A stretch of DNA of 64,000 nt from Legionella sp. W10-070 (GTDB lineage Bacteria; Pseudomonadota; Gammaproteobacteria; Legionellales; Legionellaceae), in NCBI RefSeq assembly GCF_900640175.1, contig NZ_CAAAJC010000009.1, positions 1 through 64,000 on the forward strand. Direction: 5' to 3'. The notes below the pieces were generated by a model. That model ran no database searches. It had not been told where the DNA came from and saw only the letters and a list, made by a program, of their open reading frames with translations. Position 1 is the first letter of the stretch; each line of letters opens with the position of its first letter. This document shows positions 9,801 through 21,300 of the stretch, piece after piece. The position numbers were made by a program, and so were the translations under genes.

Positions 9801-10793
9801 TTATGGTTGCAGCGTTCTCGTAATCGCATCTATTTTCTGTTTATATAGCGTTTCTTTTTTAAAAAATCTGCGGTACAACGGCTTTAAACCCCCGGTTAAA
9901 ACATCAGTACATTTTTGGTTAAACTCCCGCTCTTTCCACTTGGTTTCATTGTCGTTACAATATTTGATTATTATCTCTATTTTATCTTTATCTTCCGGCT
10001 CAAACAGGATCTTTTCTTTTATTTGTGCTTCCAGGGAAACAATTGCCCCGTACCTGTGCATCAACTTTAATTGTTTGGTATTCGGATCAGTGAGTAAAAC
10101 CAGCTCATCTTCATTCGTTAAGATTATCCCTGCTTTTTCAAGTTTGGACAGTAAATGTAATTTAAATTCACTCACAATTTCTTTCAGCACCCTGGTTTGA
10201 ATTCTACTTTCAAGCAGAGCACAGGAAAAATTAATTTTTGTCGCACTCAGTTGTTGCTTTAACCGATTAATATCACTTTCAAAATTTGAAAAAATCCTTT
10301 CCTCCATTGCTTCTATTTTCTTTAGCAACTCCATCTTGCTCAATGGACTCATCATGGCTTTAAGCCATTTCTCTGCCTCCTTAACATGCTGCTCTATAAG
10401 TTTTGAAAAAGCGGAATCATCCTTTAGAAAATCTTTAAGTTGCCGGTCATTTTCTATGGTTACTGATCTGATCGTTCTTTCAAACGTCTGATCTTCCTTA
10501 ATAACTAACACCATACTCACCAGAGAAAGGAGGGTCATTAGCATATACTCTTCCTCACCTTGGGTGAGCTCATCATGATAAAAAATATAGTTATATAAAA
10601 AATTAATTGCACTCATATCAGACTCATCGAGATCTGTTTGGCTTAATTCATAAACACCTAGTGGAATTAATTCATCAGCACCAATCTGAGATTTAATCCT
10701 TGTATATTTACTGTTTATAAAGATTGCCAGCTCCAATGCTCTAAGGTAATGTCCACTTCTTAACGCATCCACGAAATCTTGTGCCTGATTCAT
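9801..10793 (-). CDS. Hypothetical coiled-coil protein, candidate effector
   Basis: 330 residues, highly charged, mostly alpha-helical by composition, with a likely coiled coil at about 145-190 (LLKKIEAMEERIFSNFESDINRLKQQL region). There is no signal peptide and no membrane segment apart from a short hydrophobic stretch around residue 95 (LLSLVSMVLVI). A basic cluster near the C-terminus (YRRFFKKETLYKQK) is notable. I recognise no family. The start codon follows a good Shine-Dalgarno (AAGGAGGAT). It sits at the edge of the accessory stretch that runs to 29.4 kb. Legionella effectors often look like this, but that is inference from composition and place only. Confidence 0.7.
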   Translation of the reverse strand: MNQAQDFVDALRSGHYLRALELAIFINSKYTRIKSQIGADELIPLGVYELSQTDLDESDMSAINFLYNYIFYHDELTQGEEEYMLMTLLSLVSMVLVIKEDQTFERTIRSVTIENDRQLKDFLKDDSAFSKLIEQHVKEAEKWLKAMMSPLSKMELLKKIEAMEERIFSNFESDINRLKQQLSATKINFSCALLESRIQTRVLKEIVSEFKLHLLSKLEKAGIILTNEDELVLLTDPNTKQLKLMHRYGAIVSLEAQIKEKILFEPEDKDKIEIIIKYCNDNETKWKEREFNQKCTDVLTGGLKPLYRRFFKKETLYKQKIDAITRTLQP

Positions 10794-11226
10794 CTATGAC
10801 ATCCTCCTTGATGAATATCGATAGTTTAAACGCCTGACAATCATTAAAAATAAGATACTGACGAAACTAACACACTGAATTTCCCGCATCAATGTTATCT
10901 CTTATTTAATAGTTGTTTTATCTGAACATGCAGTTGAATCACTAAAATTATCAGCCAGCCCGTAAACAAAACAAGGCGGCCTGTCGCAAAAGGTGGAATA
11001 AATTCATCAAAGAATACTATTCATGAAAGTTAATAAAGGGCTCTCACTTCTTCAAGTACTTGTGTGAGATTAGTCAAAACTAATTCATGTTAACAGGTTA
11101 TTTTTTTAACTTAAAAATAATATCATGAGAGTCCTGATCATTCTGCTCGTAAATTTATATTTTCTAAGGTAAATAATGTTTACATACGTAGAAAGTTGAG
11201 CGATTTCTGCACACTTGCAGAACCTC
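10794..11226. other. 433-bp intergenic stretch without a recognisable gene
   Basis: AT-rich and with stops in all frames. I see no ORF of note, no tRNA and no clear terminator. TCTCAC and GTGAGA around 11040-11070 could pair as a weak hairpin. It separates the coiled-coil gene from the Rab-like gene, both on the minus strand. Confidence 0.5.
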
Positions 11227-12003
11227 TCAATATCTAGCTGTAGGTGTTGAGTCATCCTTCTTTGCAGCCGCTTTTACATCATTGGGAGCTTCGTTTGTGA
11301 GTGACCCATCCCGATTCATCCACCCTAAACTAACACAAACCTGCCTACTTCGGTTATTACTTGTCTGTGCATGCTTAATAATCTCTGATAGGTCTTGATA
11401 GTAGTTAACATTTGTTCGACGAAACATTCCAACAAGACACACGCTTTTCTCTTCCATCAACAACGCCTGATGTGCTGTTATAAATTGTATTTTTGAGTCA
11501 GAAGCCTTTAAATTAGCGACACTATTAAGTACTTGTACAAAAAATTCTTCACGAACATTTTCTCTTTTTGCATCAGTTTCAATAACCTTAAGATTAAAAT
11601 GAGATGAAAGCTCCTGAATGTCTTTCGAAGAGAGTTGTCTTTTTTCGCTATCAGTTTTAGTAATAACTATTATTGGAACCCCTCCCCTATTTGAAGTCTT
11701 TTTTATGCGATTATGCGCTTGTTTTATCGCATCTCTCGCATGCTCAATGCTTTCTTCAGCACTTACGCATATTAAGACTTTTTTGTTTCCAGAAAACTTA
11801 CCTTGATTATCGGCAAAGCGTTCAAATCCCTCTCTGTCATGATACTCTAGAGAAATATTTTCTTGTGAAAAGTTAGTTACACATTGATTTCCCATCTCAA
11901 TAAGCGACAGATATGACGTAGTAAACTCATTTCCATGCAAACGATTTATAAGTGACTTTTTTCCTGAATTGGGCTGACCATATAATATGAAGCTTTTTGC
12001 CAT
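11227..12003 (-). CDS. Rab/Ras-like small GTPase domain protein with altered catalytic motifs
   Basis: A 258-residue protein with an N-terminal small-GTPase fold (about 1-160) and a roughly 95-residue tail. G1 is GQPNSGKKS (9-17). G3 is YHDREGFERF (54-63), clearly the counterpart of WDTAGQERF in Rab proteins. G4 is TKTD (115-118) and G5 is ETDAK (142-146), counterpart of ETSAK. Two key positions differ: the residue after GK is Lys instead of Ser/Thr, and the catalytic switch II Gln is Phe (F60). GTP hydrolysis is therefore probably weak or lost. There is no C-terminal prenylation CaaX/CC motif. I start at 12003 rather than the longer frame at 12033 because TGAGGA precedes this ATG and the GTPase fold begins directly. 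It diverges from the giant gene and has its own PmrA-type box. Confidence 0.8.
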   Translation of the reverse strand: MAKSFILYGQPNSGKKSLINRLHGNEFTTSYLSLIEMGNQCVTNFSQENISLEYHDREGFERFADNQGKFSGNKKVLICVSAEESIEHARDAIKQAHNRIKKTSNRGGVPIIVITKTDSEKRQLSSKDIQELSSHFNLKVIETDAKRENVREEFFVQVLNSVANLKASDSKIQFITAHQALLMEEKSVCLVGMFRRTNVNYYQDLSEIIKHAQTSNNRSRQVCVSLGWMNRDGSLTNEAPNDVKAAAKKDDSTPTARY

Positions 12004-12048
12004 CACTAATATCCTCAAAATTAAATAACTCAATAATAACGTAAAAAT

Positions 12049-12065
12049 ATTAAGTACATATTAAA
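12049..12065 (-). promoter_or_regulatory. PmrA-type box upstream of the Rab-like gene
   Basis: On the minus strand the sequence reads TTTAATATGTACTTAAT: two TTAAT half-sites with 6 nt between, the second preceded by C, as in the published Legionella PmrA consensus cTTAATatTNNcTTAAT (one change inside the spacer, T to G). It ends 45 nt upstream of the chosen start codon. AT-rich DNA can give such motifs by chance. The matching box for the divergent gene strengthens the call. Confidence 0.6.
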
Positions 12066-12167
12066 TATTAAATTAATAGTGCGAACTACAAAAAAAACCA
12101 GGAGCATGCGTGTAAAACAATCTAATCTGGCCTTGTTCCATGGAAGTTTTCACCTAATATCCTCTTC

Positions 12168-12244
12168 AACTCGCTGATTTTATTCATATAATCCTCTTTT
12201 TTGGCGAAAGGAATTATATAAAATGACTTAAAAATCAGCGAGTT
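12168..12244. promoter_or_regulatory. 77-nt palindrome in the shared intergenic region
   Basis: Perfect 14-bp arms AACTCGCTGATTTT (12168-12181) and AAAATCAGCGAGTT (12231-12244), with further imperfect pairing inside (CATATAATCC against GGAATTATAT). It lies between the two PmrA-type boxes. It could be a transcription terminator-like barrier, a regulator site or a decayed mobile hairpin. Confidence 0.7.
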
Positions 12245-12314
12245 ATTTCTTGTTTTTTCATTCTTCTGTCAAATTTGTCCTCTGCAAAAGGCAAAGTGAT
12301 CCACTGAACTGAGG

Positions 12315-12331
12315 TTTAATAATACCTTAAT
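12315..12331 (+). promoter_or_regulatory. PmrA-type box upstream of the giant gene
   Basis: TTTAATAATACCTTAAT gives two TTAAT half-sites separated by AATACC, agreeing with cTTAATatTNNcTTAAT in the half-sites, the internal T and the C before the second half-site. It ends 68 nt upstream of the start codon, a suitable place for activation. PmrA control of Dot/Icm effectors is established for L. pneumophila. Its action here is inferred. Confidence 0.65.
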
Positions 12332-12399
12332 TTTTAAGTGCTAATATTTATTTCATATTGTCTATTAAAAATCAATTTGCCTCTCAGGAGTATGGATAA

Positions 12400-15300
12400 A
12401 TGTATAAAATACATGCTGATTTTGTTAAAAAAAATCTTATTGTAGATATTCAAGCTGATCTGCTATCGGTGTGGCTAGAAATGAAAGAAGGTGAGATTGA
12501 GAAAGAAAGCCAAAGACGGATAAAACAGGCTTATATAGATGCAACCGAGGGTTTTAGGTGCAGCAAAACAGATCCCGATGCTACAGAATTATATCCAGGC
12601 ATCTATGTTAATAAAACCAAATATAGAAACTGGGGAATCAGTAGCTACAGAATTGAGCTTGCGGTTAAAGAAGAATTTAAAAACACTTTCGTTAAAGTGC
12701 ATTGGGAGAATCCTGAAAATGGACTTAAAACGCTCTTCGCCCGGCAAATTGATCATTTTTCTCCTGAGACAATCCTTGCGGACTTCATCAAAAGGCATCC
12801 CTGGCTGGAATGCGAATTAAATATAAATAATGGGTTTCAGGGTTCAATAACCTATGATTTTTTATATCATCTGCTTGCTGATTGCCTGCTTTCTCAAATG
12901 ACACAACCAAAGCTTTCTTCATGGGGGGCAATCAGTGAGCAGCAGCTTGTTAAAAGAAAATTGGAGTGGAAGGACATTGACCCTGATTGGCTGAAAAGAA
13001 CGATTGAAGGATATCCACTTTCCAAAGTAAATGATTTTTATGTACATGATCCTCGCCAACATCATCTCAGTTTTTTAACATCGAAAAAAAGCCCAGAACA
13101 GCCATCTTGGCTAAATTATCCATTAACTCGTATCGATTTGTTCCGCTATCTTGCCGTTAGCTTTTATAATGATATGCGTGCAGTAGAACAGGGTGGGATT
13201 CATTGTACAAAAATTGTCCCAATGGGTGTCCATGAACTGCAGCATCTTTCCCACGCCCAGTTAACGTATTTTGAAACTTTATTGTTGAATATTGGCTCCG
13301 AGGATGCACCCCTCTGGGTTCTTGCGCATAAACATAATAATCAATGGACGGTTTATCATCCAGAATTTATTCCTACTCAGGATTTAGTAAAAGATCTGGA
13401 AAAGTATTTACCGAACGTTAGTACAGTCCAGATAGATTACCAGGATAATACCGCTTTAAATGACATCTCAAAGCTTGATAATAATGCTCAATGGCATGCG
13501 GTATTGCTTGGGCGGATTCTGCCTTGGTGCCGTTCCTCACAGGGTGAATCTTTAACCCAATATCGTGAAAAAGTGCCTGTTTCCTTAATGCTTCATTCCA
13601 TCCTGGAGAAATGCTTAACAACCAGTTTCAGTCAAAATGAAATAAAAAATTTAAAACGGGCTTTTATTCAGCGTAAACCATTTTCTAACGAGGAATTGCG
13701 GAAATTATATCCTTATTCTCATAGAAATCGTCGCGTTTTATTACAGGAAAATCATCATTCAGCACTGGAAAGCACTCTGAGCGCCGATAGTTCACTCGCC
13801 GCTTTTGATAAAAAAATATTTTCGATTTCAAACGCGAGGGATACCTTAAGCATCAATAAGGATGAAGTCGAAGCCTCTGAACTTATTAACGCCCTGAATC
13901 TCGTTTATCATAACCCTTCTATTTCCCGTTTAAAGTTACCGAAAGTAAGCAATTCAAATGCGCTAATAAGAGAATTATTTACCCACGATTTTAATCTGCA
14001 AACTGTACAAACGGATACACGCATTTACCGATTATATCCGGATTCATTCCAATACCCTATGGAATGTGCTGCACGAAATCGTTTTCTTGCTGAAATGAGA
14101 AAAGACGCATTGGAAAATGCAAAGGAAGATACCCATATGCGAAGCCTGCTATGGGATTTGGCAGGACAATCCATGGTTAATTTTTTTCAACAAAATGGAA
14201 AAGACATTGATTTGGATTTTATAAATAAACTGGGTGAGCTTAATCCTTCATGGGGTCAAAATTTCTGTGATCATCAAGATAAAAATAAATTTCCTGCTCT
14301 CATGTGGCAGTTTGCCCAAATGGCTCAAATGGGAACAACAGGACTGGATCAGATGTTTGAGTATTTGCAGCATACTTATGCTGATAAATGGAATGTCTTA
14401 GATAAGGAACCTGCGCCTGATTTACCTGCAGTTTTTGATCTCACCAGTAATATTTTCATAAAACCTAAAGATTTTCTTAATCATTTAAATTGGAAAATTC
14501 AAGCATTTGATCAGAAAGAAAAAGGCTGTTCACCCTTATTTAAACAGTTGTCACTAATATTACCGCAGCCTCTGGATGGAAATGCTCAGCAGGCATTGAT
14601 AGATCTCATTAAAACGTTGAATGAACGCAAAAAAGCATTGTCCCAAGAGTGTAGTGAAATTGTACTTTATAATCTGGACATTCGTTGGGAAAAGGAGAAC
14701 TTAAACTTACTTAATCATCTCCAGTCAATGGCTGACAAACAAAACCTGCAGGTTTTAATTCGTGTTCCTGCCTGGGACAGGGAAGCTTATCTGGACGAAA
14801 ATCACCGTTCTCTGAAAAGTCATTATACCAAGCTGCAAAACAAAATATTGGATAATCAACGCAACACAACACATCACGCTTTACAACAAAACACACAAAA
14901 CATTTATGCCTGTGCCGATGGCGTATTGAAACCTGAGGTCATTTTTGATGACAAACTGGCGCAAAAACCGCAACCCTGGCATGGAGAAAACGTTACTTAT
15001 CCTTTGACATCGCAAACGCCAGGTATCCAACAACAGTTACAGCAACAGGTTGAACAAGAGTTTGAGGCTGAACAGGAACAACAGCAGGAGCAGGAACAAG
15101 AGCAGGAACAAGAGCAGGAAATTATTAATTACAATGAAGATGAAGATGCACTGATTAACCGTTTTAATATTGATGAGCGGTGTAAAAATCAGTGGGATTC
15201 GATTGATGAAAACATCAAACAAAAATCGGGTTGGGAACAACAGCATTTAAAACAATTGTTTTCCATCTGGGTTGGAAGTAGACAGAATGCTCAGCAAGTT

Positions 15301-18300
15301 ATCGAAAAAATTGAACCGGCTGCCGTAGAAAAATTAATGCAGCATGCCAACAAGTTTCGCCTGGGCATCTCAAAAGAAAACCTTCCTCCAGGATTTTATC
15401 TGGCATATTCACGTCGAAATAAGGGTTTGATCCTTTGTTTTTCTGATAAGAAAGAAAAAGAAGACTTAAGAAAGCGTGCCGCACAAACCATAAAACAACG
15501 TAACCCTTTTACTGTTGAGCTTTATGAGCCAAGAAAACCCGCTGAGTTTCGCGGTGATTTCCGTCAATTTGTTGCCCTGACTCAAGAGCATGATCGAAAT
15601 ATGCTGCAAGCTTTATGGCGTTTTTTAGCGACGGAAGATAAGGATGAAGTGCGCTATGAAAACGCCAAACGCTGCTTAAAAGAGTTTTCCGAGGATGAAT
15701 TAGAGAATAAAGATGCCTCTATAATCATGCAAAATGTGACCGTTTTTGGTTCACCTAATAAAGCGGCTGTTTATGACGACTGTTTAAATGTTCTACGGCA
15801 ATGGGCAAAGAGAAAACATTTACAGGAAAAGCTCCAGGATTTATTGTTTTCACCGGAAAGTGATTTGGTGTTAACCGAGACCAATCTTAAAGGGCTTGGC
15901 CAATTGTTTTACCAATATGATGTGGAAAAACCCGATAACGGTACGGAGCATTGGCTTTTTATCTGTAAACAAATGTATAAAGCGTTCGGGAGAGAGCATT
16001 TTGCCATCTGGAAAAAACGACTTCTGGACCCATCGCAAAATTGGTCGGAATGTCTTGATAAGGAAGAAGTCGATGCCATTGCTTTAAGTATTGCCACTTT
16101 AAAGAATCAGGCTGAGTATCAGTCAGTCTGGTGGAAAATGGTGGATGCCCATGGCGCGGCCACAGGCCACATGCGCTATGCGAAGCTATGGTATGCTTAT
16201 CAAAAACTGATTCGCTATATTGAAGATAAAAATTTACATATCAATTTACAGGCTCTGGATGAATACCTTTCCAATACAAAGGATTTTAATGCCAACGTGT
16301 TTCTTGACCGTTTGTACTATGTCTTAAAAAATACAACGGGGCAGTTAAACAGCGATCAACTTCAACAGAATATCCTGAATCATATTGATAAAATCGACTG
16401 GCGTCACAATGGATTATATTATGCTAGCCGTTATGAGGCTTATCCTTATTGGCAAGAAGAATTGAGGTTAACCGAATTCACCCCCACGCTTGAACAACCG
16501 CAGCCCAGCTATGTAGCAAACTGGGATAATTTGGGTAATCCGCTCCAATTAAAGACTGAACATGCACTTCGTTTTGCAGCGCAGCGTTTGCAATTGAGTA
16601 TCGATGATTTTAAACAGTACAGAGACATGCTTTCCGGTGAAGCAGTCAAAGCAGATAAAGACGGATTAACTCTGCGTTTGTGGAACACTTGTCTGGCTTT
16701 AGGGAAAGATAAACTGAGTGATTTTGATGCTCATCAGCTAAAGGAGATATTTACCCGTTTAGCTGATGTCAATCCGCGCTGGTTGGCCTGGCTCAATGAA
16801 CATGTATTTCTTGATGGCGAATTATTGACTAACAGTTTTCAAATGCATTTTGCCGATATTCCGGTGTTCTTAAATGTACTCGACAAGCTTGGCATGGAGA
16901 AAATACTTAATAGTAATGGTTTACGTTTAAATCAAAAAATTGCCTTTATCAATGCCTGTGGCCGTGCATTGCAATGTTTTGCCGGCAAAAATCAGGAAGA
17001 AAGCCTGACTCGACTATTAGAGATTGCCAAAGAAAAAGGGTTATCTAATCCATTAGTCAACGATTATCCCTGGCTTATTGATGAATTAAGCGATGCAGAA
17101 GATCTTTTTGCAGAATCTCAGAGTAAAGGAAGTGAGCCCTCTTCCATAATTAAAGAACAGTTAGGTGTATTTAAAAATCAATTACACTCCATTGATTTTG
17201 CTAAAAGCAACAGATTGCCCACTACTAAAGAATTACAGACAGCTATCCGAAAGATAGCTGGAGCAGAAGGATTCGGCAGTATTGAGCAACGCCGTCGAGA
17301 TGTAGCAAATGTTCGTCGAAATCTGGTATCAGATTTTTTAAGTAAGGGGTGTCTCATTACCTATCAAGATGCACCGTTCCGTCAGCTCGAACGTGGGGAA
17401 CATGAGCTTGCCATTCAATATTTAAATGCTCATCTGAAATCAGGGTTCAAAGCACAAAATTTAAAACTTTGTGAAACGCTGTTTAAATCATACCTCACCA
17501 TCAGAACAGATGCAGACCCGGAAAAAGAGCTGGAAGGATTATTAAAGCTATTAACTAGCCTCGATAACAAGGCACATTACAATGAATTGGGTCAGGTCCT
17601 TGGTTTGTTGATTGCCAAGGCAAAAGCCAATAATCAGCAACGTTATTATTCCGTGCCCCAACTGGCTTCATGGCTCAGCAGCTTATTGGATAAGCAGTCT
17701 TTTGAACATCACCATTATCCGGTAGATTTGTTAAGTGAGTTATTAAATCATAGTCCTACCCTTTTAAACTCTAATTTAAACACCTTGCGCGCTGCCGTTG
17801 ATAATCTGGAGCTTCAACGGATATTAGGAGAAATTTCCCGCTCATCCTTACCAAACACTTACAAGCCTGTATTGGCACGATTGGCTCTGCAACAGCGCGA
17901 TCTTGCCTTTGTTCATGATATCCAGGAGCTGTTCCTCAAACTCCACGATGCAGGAATGGAGCCTAAGTGGTTAAAGGCTGTCAGCCAATTGGTATTGAGT
18001 ATACAACACGAAGAAAAATCACTGCGAAAAGCAGTCATCGCTGAGTTAACCTCAGACTTAATGATCACTCCGAGCATTGGCTGTCAGGAGAGTCAGATAA
18101 AGTGGATTCATTTAATTACCAAGGGGGAGATTACACCGTCTGAATTTATTCGATTTAAAGCCGTCAATGATAAAATGGCCCTTAGCCGCTATATCCTTGT
18201 TCAGGCACTTAAGGACTGGGGGAGCGAGCATTATATACTAGAGGCTCTGAAAAGGTTGCTTGAAAGAAAGCCGACAGGGGAACTAAGAAAACTGGCAGCA

Positions 18301-21300
18301 TATTTCGCCACTGATCCCAAGCCTTCATTGGTCATGTTATCTAAATTATTAAGATTGCCTCAATGCGACACTACAGAAAAACTGATACATCATTATGAAT
18401 CAGTTGAGCAGGGATTAACTCCGGAAGGGAAGTCGAAGCGCCATTACAGTGTAAACACCGAAGATAAAGACAGTTTACTACGGGTACTGGCAGGCTTTAA
18501 GCGAAAAGGAAAAGGATTTATTTCTGATAAGGAACAAAAACAACTTCTCAACTTGTTGTATTACTGCAACAGTTATAGCCAGGCGAAACAGCTGCATACA
18601 CTGCCTATCGAAGCATTGACTGAAACGATGCATCAATCATTAGCTGAATTAAAACATGGCTCTGAGGGAAATAAACATCAGGCCTCAGTGCAGATATTGG
18701 CCTGTATGCGGGAAATACTGCTGCGAAAAACGGGCAAATGGGCCAATCATACTCAGATGCTTGATTTAATCTATGCAGCCTTACATAACGATGAAAGTTT
18801 GCTGCATCAGGTACGCACCGGACAAGGTAAAAGCATTATTACTATTATGCGTGTCGCTTACCTGGCATTAAACGGCAAAGTAGTAGATGTCTTTAGTTCC
18901 AAAGATAGTCTCTCAAGGCGGGATCATGAGGAATTTGCTCCTGTACTTGATAGTATAGGCATACCTCATAGTTATATCACTTCAAATTCACCGGCAAAAG
19001 ACTATAAAGCAATCATTTCAGATAACGGCGTTGGAGCCATCAATTATCAAACAATCGGTAATTTCAGTTTATTTCATTCAACCCACATTTGGGAGGGCAA
19101 AACCAAAATTGACCTAGATCCCAAAAACCGGGTTGCATTTCTCGATGAATGTGATCATATTTTAAGGCACGAACACACCCAGTTTAATTTTTCTGATAAT
19201 ACCGACAGTGATGCCATTTATAATCTGGATGAATGGGTTTATCGCGTTGCTTATCATTTTTATCTCGAAAACAAAGAACATTTTAATCGCAATGAACAAA
19301 ACGTCTTAACAGTATCCCGTATTCCCGATCTACAAAACCTTTGTACTCTTCTGCAGGAACAGGTGAAATACAGCCCGAAACAATCCCGTTTCTTTCAAAA
19401 ATACATCATTCCTGCTCTAAGCAATGATCCGGAAGCTATTGCAAAACGCGACCAGCAACTAAAACAATTACTGACAGCAGCACATATTGCTTCGGGCCTG
19501 CAGGAAGGAGTAGAGTTCTGTATCAGACCGGATTCAAAAACCGTCAGTGGCGGACTTGTGATTTCTACTAAATTTGCCAAGGTGATGATCAAGAATCAGA
19601 TAAGCCCCGGCTCTACTTACAGTGATTTGGTGCAGCAATTTCTTCATGTCCGCCTGAATGAGGAAGCAGTTAACCATGGAGAAACCCCTGATTTCTTCGT
19701 AGAACCAGCCAGCCAGATTGCGTTATCCCAAAACACGCCTTATTTGCTGAAAAAACATTATGACAAGATGGAAGGGTGCACAGGTACAGCCGGTAACGAA
19801 AAAAATCTGCAATTTTATCAATCAAAATATGGTATTGAGCATGTAGTTAAACTACCTAGTCATGAGCCTATACGCAGTCGATTTCTGCCAACTATCTTTT
19901 GTGAATCAGAAGAAGAACAAATTAAAGCGCTGGCAAAACAGATTGTCGCCTTTAAAAACCGACCTGTATTAACCACCTGTAAAGAGGACATTGCGGTTAA
20001 ACGTATTGCCGATAAAGTGCGTCAAGCTATACAGGAAATTGATCCCGGGTATGATTTTGGCAGGTTTATTAAAGATACCAACGACAGTGGAAAGACTGAA
20101 GCTGATGTCGTCCCCATAGCTGGTCGTGCGGGTGCTGTAACTGTCAGTGCGAGGATGGGGCGTGGAACTGATATCAAGCCGGAAACGGAAGCAGGACTTG
20201 CAACTATGCGGACTTACCCAGCCATCCCCGATATCGTCAAGCAGGAGAGAGGCCGTCAAGGGCGAAATGGGGCGTATGGTACTTGTCAGGATATTATCAA
20301 TTACGGAGAAGTGAAAAAAGAATACAAGTATTATAAGGAGTATCACAAAAACCGCATGCAAGCGACTTTAGAGGATGAAAAACAACATTTAGAGAAAAAA
20401 CTGCAAAAACATCAGCAACGTGGTTCAGATAAATGGGATTGGCTGGCTAACGACTCAGATACCCAGGAAAAATACCTCATTACCCGCTCTGTGGAACGAT
20501 TAAAATATGAATTGAAAGAAGAACAGGAGCATTTTCTTCGTAATAAGGAATATTTAATTGCCTGCTTATCCGGAAATGTCATGGATGTCCTGCATAAAAG
20601 CATCGGTGGTGGTTATCTGGCTTTAAACCAGGAAAATCTGCGTGAAGACTGGTTGGAGTGCCGAAAGCAAATCGAAGCCGCCTGGAATATTCGTCTTGCC
20701 GGGAAAACAGGCGATACAGAAGAAATTTATCAGGAATTTTTCAAAAAGGCCGATCAACACTGGCAAGAAATTTGTGCCCGCCATCGTAGTTTAAATCCTT
20801 TAGTGCTGCTGGACTTAACCCCCAAGGTTGAGCAATTGTCAAAAGGCGAAGAGACTGTAATGCAGTTTCTGAAAGATCAGCATGTAATATGGAATTCCAA
20901 GCGTGAAAGAAAACTGCTAACGGCACCGGATCATGACGAACTAAAAAAGATAGAGAGGCAAATTAAAAAAATCCTTCTGGCATACCACCCTGACAAGCAT
21001 CTCGAAGCGTTATCAGACACTGAAAACGAAATTGTCAGATCAGCCAATGGATTAAAAGATCTGATTAGCGATTGCCTGCATAGGATAGTTTCTCCGACAG
21101 AAAATCTCGAAAAAATCAAGCCTTCCATAGTAATTCAACCAGAATTAAGCCCCCAGGAAGGTGCATTAGTGATATCCAAACCAAGGCCGGTAAAACCAAC
21201 TCAGGAAGCTGATATGCCTGATGTTTTGAATTTTTATCAGCAGTGGGTTAGCGGTACTGAAAAAGCTTATTTTTCTGGTGCCGAAGTCACAGAGCCATTT

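Noticed and set aside
15037..15246. Minus-strand ORF with Leu/Phe-rich membrane-like sequence
   Set aside because: It is the shadow of the Gln/Glu codon tract of the giant gene. The CAA/GAA repeats read as Leu/Phe on the other strand.
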